Source: Salminus brasiliensis
Lineage: Eukaryota; Chordata; Actinopteri; Characiformes; Bryconidae
Length of the DNA: 64,000 nucleotides
Reading direction: 5' to 3'
NCBI RefSeq assembly: GCF_030463535.1
Contig: NC_132893.1
Coordinates: forward strand, 26,906,782 to 26,970,781
Position 1 is the stretch's first letter. Each line of letters opens with the position of its first letter. A model generated the notes under the pieces. The model searched no databases. It worked only from the letters and a program-made list of their open reading frames with translations, and was not told the DNA's origin. Position numbers and translations under genes: made by a program. Of the stretch, positions 57,356 to 64,000 are shown in pieces.

Positions 57356-59594
57356 CCTGCAGCAACCACGCCAGCGTAATACTACTACTACTGCTACTAT
57401 TACTACTGAAGGGCCTATGTGGCCTGTACCCTCTCACTGCTGTCATCTCCTCAGCACTAGCACTAGCTCAGCCACATACACACAAACACACACTCAACAC
57501 ACACAGTGGGGTCTTCACTGGTGAAGCCGCAGCACACGATGCAAGCCCGCTGTCAGACTTCCCTGCGAGTGCCTTTGCGACAGTGCCATGTCCTGTCCCG
57601 TCATTTTATTGGGTTTCTGTGTGGAGGGGTGAACGCTTCTCCATGCGCTTTTTTGTTGTTGTTGATATTTCCATCACAGAAAGGTGCTGAGGTCAAGTCT
57701 TCGTTATCGCAGTAGTTTTCAGTACCCACAGATTTCAGTGTCTAAGCGGACCTCTGAGAACAAAATCTATCATGTTAAGAGTAAAGGTTCAGAGTAGCGA
57801 TGTCTCTTTTAACTGCTCGGATGTTTTGAAATTCTCTCATTTGTTACTTTATATTGTGCGTTTTACTGTTGGGCCATCATGTTTTCTTTCATACAATGTT
57901 AAACGCCATGAATGGGTTTCAGGGAAAGGCAATTTTGAAACTTGGCTAGTTCAGCTAGCAAAATGCTGAATGTGAATACTTATAATGCCGGTATTTGTCA
58001 AAATGTTTCTTAGTTTTCCTCCAAATCTCAATGGAAATCCCATGTACAAATGTATGATTATCACGTATTAAGGAGTTACGGATACATTTATTAGCTTTCT
58101 GGGTGTAACTGAGGGTCAGTTTTGGGCTTTCCATTAGAACTAGCGAAAGGCTTTTGAGCCTGAAAGTTTCAAGACGTCGTCCCGGTTGGACATCCTCACT
58201 GATCTTAACTTGTGATGTTACGTTAAAGAAAGGTTGTGGTTCTTTTTTTTTTTCTTTGTTTTTTATGTTGGATGTACATGAGCCTTCCTCTAAAGCTGTC
58301 CTTTTATTCAGAAGCATTTTTTGACTGATTTCTCCCCCCCCCCCACCACCCTCCTGGTTTTGGTGCTGTTCAGTTTTTATGCTAATTATCTGTGTTTTTT
58401 TTGTTTGGTTTTAATTTAAATCAACATTCATTTCAGTGATTCCTAAACGAGAATCTCCAGTACATGTTTTAAAAGGATCAGTGTCCACCTGAGCATTTCG
58501 GCTTCACCTCATGGTGTTTTTGTTTGTATTTTCTTTCTTTGTAATGAATATGAATGCTGTTGACCATTCTTGGTGGAGGGATATAACTGAGCTTATACCT
58601 TTCTTTCTCATAAATGTTGTTGTATTTGGAGATAAATCTGCTCTTTTCTCTTTGATTAGAAATGTTGAGCATGTTAATCGTATGAACTGTAACTCTTCAA
58701 GTGTTGGTGTTGTAGTTGTAATCAGCGAAAGGAAGATAAGGATCATTTTTGGGAATCCAAAACATTTGCAAAATCCGCATCACAGCGCTAACGTCTGTAC
58801 TCCCCTAGCTCAGATGAAGGGAAGCGACATCGACAATTTGTGACCATTTCAAGATTATTTTTAAAATAGAAATGAAACATTATTTAAATCTTGCTTTATG
58901 TGGAGTACAAGCTGATCAAGCTTGAAGAGTTAAGATGTAAATATATATGAATTTTTGGTAGCTAAATTTATTTTACTTGACTCCTGTATTTTTATACCAC
59001 ACCTTTTTTCCATAAATACATATTTTTTGTTTCTGCTTTGGATTTATCTTTCTTTTCAGTGTCTTTGTAAAAGCTTTAAAGTTATGCACTCTTGTCCTTT
59101 TTTATTTTTAAATATATATATATACTGGAAAAAATCAGTTTCAGTCAAATTCATAAAAGCTAATCAGTATTACTTAAATATGTCATGCCTGTAATTCAAG
59201 TTCTTCAATTCTCTTCTGGTCTGTATTTTATTTTATGCCCTTTTGTTGGATCAGAGCTGGACTGAAATTGTGTGGAAATAATGCTGTTTCTTGTATCTTG
59301 GTACTTTTCTTCCTCTTCTCCTCTTCAATTATTTTATTTTTTTTTTTTTCCTTTTCTTTTTTTTTTTTTTTTTTTTTTTGTTAAAATAAGTCTATTGCTG
59401 TTTTATTCCAGTCTCTACTACCTCAGGTGTCCTATAGAGTTTTCCTCTACCAAAGTTCACTTTCTCAATATATATAATTATATATAAATATATATATATA
59501 TATATTCTTTTTGACTGTTATATGTTTTTCCTTTCTTTTTCAAAGATTTCCAGGGCTTAAGGGCTAACTTATATTAGCACCTTTTTATTGTGCA

Positions 59595-59600
59595 AATAAA
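59595..59600 (+). promoter_or_regulatory. map3k1: candidate poly(A) signal AATAAA
   Basis: First canonical hexamer after the kinase stop in a T-rich context; gives a 3' UTR near 2.25 kb. Confidence 0.55.
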
Positions 59601-59753
59601 CTCATGAATCTCTGGGTTAAGAAAAAATGAAAAATTGGCTTAAGATGTATCCTTTAATCTTAAGTATATTGAGATGTTTTAATTATTAAAGTTTTTACCC
59701 CATTTGAAGCATTTTATAACAAATTTGACTTATTTTGGTGTTTGTCTTTAGTA

Positions 59754-59759
59754 AATAAA
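59754..59759 (+). promoter_or_regulatory. map3k1: candidate distal poly(A) signal AATAAA
   Basis: Second canonical hexamer; TTGTCTTGTTCCTCTGGTAG and a T run downstream resemble a GU/U-rich cleavage element, making this the stronger candidate. Confidence 0.55.
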
Positions 59760-59775
59760 AAAATGGGAAAATTGT

Positions 59776-60871
59776 CTTGTTCCTCTGGTAGTTTTTTTTC
59801 TTGTTCATGGTCTCTTTAGCAGATTGTACAATTTGTTGCTGGCCAAGCCATCAGCAGTCATTATTAAACTGCTGCAGAGCTACAGCACCATCTTGTGGAC
59901 ACTTTTTAGAAAGTCTGTGCTCTGCTTTATGGTGCGTTCTAATTGTCTTGCTAGTTCCCTGCCAAGTGAACTACACCGATTATTGCACAGTGGGTGCTTG
60001 TTTGTCCCCAACCAACACCAACTTGTACGTCCAAAAGCAGTCAACACACCAACCAACACATCATAAAACTCTTACGTTTTTGTTCGTTTTGGATGCTGAC
60101 TCCTTTCAAAGATACACAGGCAGTCATAAGCAGTTATAATGTCATTCTGAACTCTAATGTATGCTTTAGCAGACCTCGACTCTCTACATTCAGTAGAGTT
60201 CAGATGCAGAATCCTGAAGAATTAGTTTTGCAGGTTTGCAGGTCTGAATTTCGCCTCGCTCCTCATTTAGAACATGTGTTTGATGTTTATTAAGATTACA
60301 CCAGCCAAGGTGATCCCTGTTTATGGATGGTCCAGCAAGCTGCATAATTGACTGGTTCAGTTTAGGATGATATTAGATTTGATTAACATCAATAGTGAGA
60401 ATATGTGAAATATGTGAAGTGAGAAACAGAAAAATAGATTTATAAAATAAATAAACTATTAGATTTAAAGCCATTGAACCCAAAATGAGCTGTAAATATA
60501 ACACCAGTCAAGTTAGTTTATTAATGTAATATACACATCATCGCTGTCATGTAAAACCTCCAGCCTTACAGGAGAAGGAAACCCCCTCTTCACTAGAAGT
60601 CACAGTAAAACAATATTCATTTTAGAGCATGTTAAGGCTTATAACCCTCATCTTCGTTACCGTCTCAATGCGTCAGTAAAGTAGGGGTGAAGACTAACAG
60701 CAGTGTTACTGTACTGTGCCAAAAAGGAGTAGCCTAACCTGTCCAGTGCGGCAGGGTCCAGATCCATTTACCAGATTCATATATCATAATTCATCTACAC
60801 CTGGTATGTAGTCATTGGTTGTTTTTCTCGACAGCTGTTGTGATTTTAGGCCCACGTTTCTTACGCCTTCT
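59776..60871. other. intergenic, nothing identified
   Basis: AT-rich sequence with only short unsupported frames (longest 112 codons at 59801-60139). No RNA gene or repeat family recognised. Confidence 0.6.
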
Positions 60872-61396
60872 GTGCGTCTTTACGTGTCTGGTGTGTTTTA
60901 GGCATGGTGCGTCTTTACGTGTCTGGTGTGTTTTAGGCATGGTGCGTCTTTACGTGTCTGGTGTGTTTTAGGCATGGTGCGTCTTTACGTGTCTGGTGTG
61001 TTTTAGGCATGGTGCGTCTTTACGTGTCTGGTGTGTTTTAGGCATGGTGCGTCTTTACGCGTCTGGTGTGTTTTAGGCATGGTGCGTTTTTACGCGTCTG
61101 GTGTGTTTTAGGCATGGTGCGTCTTTACGTGTCTGGTGTGTTTTAGGCATGGTGCGTCTTTACGTGTCTGGTGTGTTTTAGGCATGGTGCGTCTTTACGT
61201 GTCTGGTGTGTTTTAGGCATGGTGCGTCTTTACGCGTCTGGTGTGTTTTAGGCATGGTGCGTTTTTACGCGTCTGGTGTGTTTTAGGCATGGTGCGTCTT
61301 TACGCGTCTGGTGTGTTTTAGGCATGGTGCGTCTTTACGCGTCTGGTGTGTTTTAGGCATGGTGCGTCTTTACGCGTCTGGTGTGTTTTAGGCATG
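60872..61396. repeat. 35-bp minisatellite, 15 units
   Basis: Exactly fifteen tandem 35-bp units, each beginning GTGCGTCTTTACGTGTCTGG and ending TGTGTTTTAGGCATG. Units differ almost only at two places: ACGTGTC versus ACGCGTC, and CTTT versus TTTT. The order of these variants reveals a five-unit block present twice in tandem (see findings). Confidence 0.97.
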
Positions 61397-61959
61397 GTGC
61401 GCAGAAGACGCTAAACGACACTCAACGACACGTACGTACGACTTTGCCCTTACTGTGCTGTAACGTGCTGATAAACGTGTTAATATAAGCTCCACCCCCA
61501 ACATAATAATGTAAATAATGTGATCAGTTTTCTCTTTTTCCAACAAATGCAGTGACTGAAACAAAGAGTAGACACGCACTGTTTAAACAGGCAGTCTAAC
61601 AGAGCACAGCTGGGCATGAAGAAACCTTTCAGTTCTGATGTTTTCTTCACTTTACAATGGGTGCCATGTTTCAAAGTTGTTCTAGATCTAGATGTAAATG
61701 TGTGGCGATAAAAGCTTTTAATCTCAACCCCTTCAATGTAATAAACTGTATAAGTCAATGCAGCAATAGATACACCTTAAAAGTGGAGTGCAGTTAGTCT
61801 TTAACATAATGGCATCTATTTGCTGTTGGTCAGAAGGTGCAGCATTGGCCTCAAATTGTGACAAAAGAAGTGGAACTGGAGCTCTGTGGAAATGACAGGT
61901 ACAATCACACACTTGTAGCTGAAAACAATCGGCATAAATAGGAGAATGCTTTAATGAGA

Positions 61960-62970
61960 CTGGATGTGCTGGTGGATGTGCCGGCTGCCTTAAAATCCAC
62001 CGGTTGGTGTGCCGGCTGCTTTAGGATGTGCTGGTGGATGTGCCGGCTGTCTTAAAATCCACCGGTTGGAGTGCCGGCTGCTATAAAATCCACCGGTTGG
62101 AGTGCCGACTGCTTTAGGATGTGCCGGCTGCCTTAAAATTCACCGGTTGGTGTGTCGGCTGCTTTAAAATCCACCGGTTGGAGTGCCGACTGCTTTAGGA
62201 TGTGCCGGTTGATGTGCCAGCTGCCTTAAAATTCACCGGTTGGTGTGCCGGCTGCTTTAAAATCCACCGGTTGGAGTGCCGACTACTTTAGGATGTGCCG
62301 GTTGATGTGCCGGCTGCCTTAAAATCCACCAGTTGGTGTGCTGGCTGCTTTAAAATCCAACGGTTGATGTGCCGGCTGCTTTAGGATGTGCCGGCTGCCT
62401 TAAAATCCACCGGTTGGTGTGCTGGCTGCTTTAAAATCCACCGGTTGGAGTGCCGGCTGCTTTAGGATGTGCCGGTTGATGTGCCGGCTGCCTTAAAATC
62501 CACCGGTTGGTGTGCCGGCTGCTTTAGGATGTGCTCGTTGATGTGTTGGTTGCCTTAAAATTCACCGGTTCGTTTGCTGGCTGCTTTAAAATCCACCGGT
62601 TGGAGTGCCGGCTGCTTTAGGATGTGCCATCTGCCTTAAAATCCACCGGTTGGTGTGCCGGCTGCTTTAGGATGTGCTGGTTGATGTGCCGGCTGCTTTA
62701 AAATTCACCGGTTGGTGTGCTGGCTGCCTTAAAATTTACCGGTTGGTGTGCTGGCTGCTTTAAAATTCACCGGTTGGAGTGCCGACTGCTTTAGGATGTG
62801 CCGGTTGATGTGCCGGCTGCCTTAAAATCCACCGGTTGGTGTACCGGCTGCTTTAGGATGTGCCGGTTGATGTGCCGGCTGCCTTGAAATCCACCGGTTG
62901 GTGTGCCCGCTACTTTAGGATGTGCCGGTTGATGTGCCGGCTGCTTTGGGATGTGTTATTGATGTGCCGG
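61960..62970. repeat. degenerate 31-bp minisatellite, about 1 kb
   Basis: Two related 31-bp unit types are mixed: GCCGGCTGCCTTAAAATCCA + CCGGTTGGTGT, and GCCGGCTGCTTTAGGATGTG + CCGGTTGATGT. Single-base variants and shortened units are frequent. About thirty units are present. It is separate from the 35-bp array 560 bp upstream. Confidence 0.93.
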
Positions 62971-63454
62971 GTGAAGTACAGGCTTGAGTACAAGCTGTTT
63001 TTAAGTGGTTGTTTTTAAGCCGGCACCCAGCACACAGGGATCCAACCTGAGATTAAGTGCAACTATAATAAGCATTTATTTTCTGTGATGTAAAAACAGG
63101 AAATTCGCAAACTGCATAATTACTAATCGAGCAGTGTATACTGGAAGATATATTTTTTGGCCAAATACGCCCAAAATAACAACATTCAAGGACTTTTATA
63201 ACTTATTTAAATCTGTTACCTAAATTAACTCTGAAAACCACAGTGTTCATTTAACACTGCCAGATTTCCTCCAGCACTGCTCGCAGACAGGCCTCATGTC
63301 CATGCATGGTTGCAGGCTGGCTGTAGTTGATTAATTTGATTAATTTGCTGGTTTTATACTTTTATATTCACTGCACTGTTTTAATGGTTCAGCTCTGGAG
63401 TATCCGGCCTCATGTTGTCATGGTGACGGACCTGCGCTTCCATGCGGATTCGCG

Positions 63455-63730
63455 AGCTTGACGTCTCTGACGACATGGCCAGGCGTCAGACGTCCTCGCT
63501 GATTGGTTGGTGCTCTCTCCCCATACGCCGTCATTCACTCACACCATTGAACCACTGGCAGCAAGGACCGACCACACGCTTTCTGATTGGCCGGGGCGTG
63601 AAGAGGGCAGAGCGCACAGAGACCTCAGAACTCCGGTGCTCTGCGGTGATTGGACGCTGGAAACGCGTTCGGTGAAGCTGCGGTAGATCACTCAGGTACA
63701 GCCAGCTTTCCGTATATAAACAGGTAGTGG
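63455..63730 (+). promoter_or_regulatory. promoter of a downstream gene: three CCAAT boxes, GC box, TATA
   Basis: CpG-rich DNA with three inverted CCAAT boxes (ATTGG at 63502-63506, 63586-63590, 63649-63653), a CCGGGGCG GC box directly after the second, and TATATAAA at 63713-63720. CCAAT boxes lie 84 and 63 bp apart, with the last about 60 bp before TATA, the usual NF-Y spacing. It faces right, away from map3k1. The 77-codon open frame overlapping it (63442-63675) is probably compositional. Confidence 0.75.
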
Positions 63731-63743
63731 GCAGTTCGCGAGT

Positions 63744-63832
63744 CTTTACCCACCAGCATTAGGTGTCATTAGGTTACAGTAAGCCTAGTGATTACGTCTT
63801 TTACTTCTGGGAAACTCTGACAACCTGTACAG
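63744..63832 (+). other. non-coding first exon of unidentified downstream gene
   Basis: Begins about 25-30 bp after the TATA box (start inferred) and ends at a strong donor, TGTACAG|gtgagt (63833). It contains no ATG, so translation must begin in a later exon beyond the window. The gene cannot be named from this exon. Confidence 0.6.
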
Positions 63833-64000
63833 GTGAGTGCGGTCTTATCACATCTGCAAAATAACTTTAAATATTTTTTAATTTTATTTAAATGCAATAT
63901 TTTATTAGTTTTAAGTTAATAAGTACTAGTTTTTGCCACAAGCACACAAGTCACATACACGTTCAACCTCAGAGCTTCTTAGTTGCATACAGTTTAACTG
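63833..64000 (+). other. start of the downstream gene's first intron
   Basis: AT-rich sequence following the gtgagt donor; no acceptor or exon within the remaining 168 bp. Confidence 0.5.

Larger units (their letters stand above)
57356..59775 (+). other. map3k1: map3k1 3' UTR
   Basis: About 2.2-2.4 kb follow the stop codon with an ACT/CTA-repeat start, long T tracts (59339-59380), AT repeats (59467-59506) and AU-rich character. TGTAAATA at 58936-58943 is a Pumilio-type element. AATAAA occurs at 59595-59600 and 59754-59759, and either could set the 3' end. Short open frames here are not supported as genes. Confidence 0.75.

Noticed and set aside
60872..61396. CRISPR-like direct repeat array
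   Set aside because: Repeats are contiguous 35-bp units with no unique spacers and sit in a vertebrate genome; a minisatellite.
63442..63675. 77-codon + strand open frame as a gene
   Set aside because: It overlaps the CCAAT/GC boxes upstream of a TATA box and has no recognisable protein features.

Overview
The window is vertebrate nuclear DNA, almost certainly from a teleost fish. It is AT-rich, full of microsatellites and short non-autonomous transposons, and holds one large, widely split gene with GT-AG introns. That gene is map3k1 (MEKK1), on the + strand from the ATG at 13634 to the stop at 57355. I could place twenty coding exons; they sum to 4536 nt (1511 codons plus stop), every splice phase closes, and the product is almost exactly the human length. 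A tRNA-derived SINE (copies near 4940-5206 and 53571-53849) resembles, from memory, repeats of characiform/siluriform fishes, so an otophysan host is my best guess (inference).

Layout. 1-13.5 kb: 5' intergenic DNA with no supported gene, holding repeats (Tc1-like fragments, a SINE, TA microsatellites) and, just before the gene, a cluster of GAATCGGTTC-type repeats. 13.5-14.1 kb: GC-rich promoter/first exon of map3k1. 14.1-39.7 kb: a 25.6-kb first intron with several recognisable transposons, including a hAT-like MITE with a perfect 8-bp target duplication. 39.7-57.4 kb: exons 2-20. 57.4-59.8 kb: 3' UTR with poly(A) signals. 59.8-63.4 kb: intergenic DNA with two minisatellites (35-bp unit x15; about 31-bp unit over 1 kb). 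63.45-63.83 kb: a promoter with three inverted CCAAT boxes, a GC box and a TATA box, followed by a non-coding first exon with a good splice donor. The gene it drives lies beyond the window.

The encoded protein carries, in order, a Ser-rich N-terminus with a conserved basic block, a SWIM zinc finger, a C4HC3 RING-type E3 domain, a helical-repeat (TOG-like) region, a long Ser/Pro-rich linker with a UIM-like motif, and a C-terminal STE11-class kinase with all catalytic residues. Family knowledge says MEKK1 activates MAP2Ks (MKK4/7 to JNK, MEK1/2 to ERK) and also ubiquitinates substrates. Two departures from mammalian MEKK1 stand out: the linker caspase-site position lacks a DxxD tetrapeptide, and the UIM-like motif has Val at its signature Ala. 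I found no sign of a wholly new biological system. The more unusual items are repeat structures and these protein-level changes.
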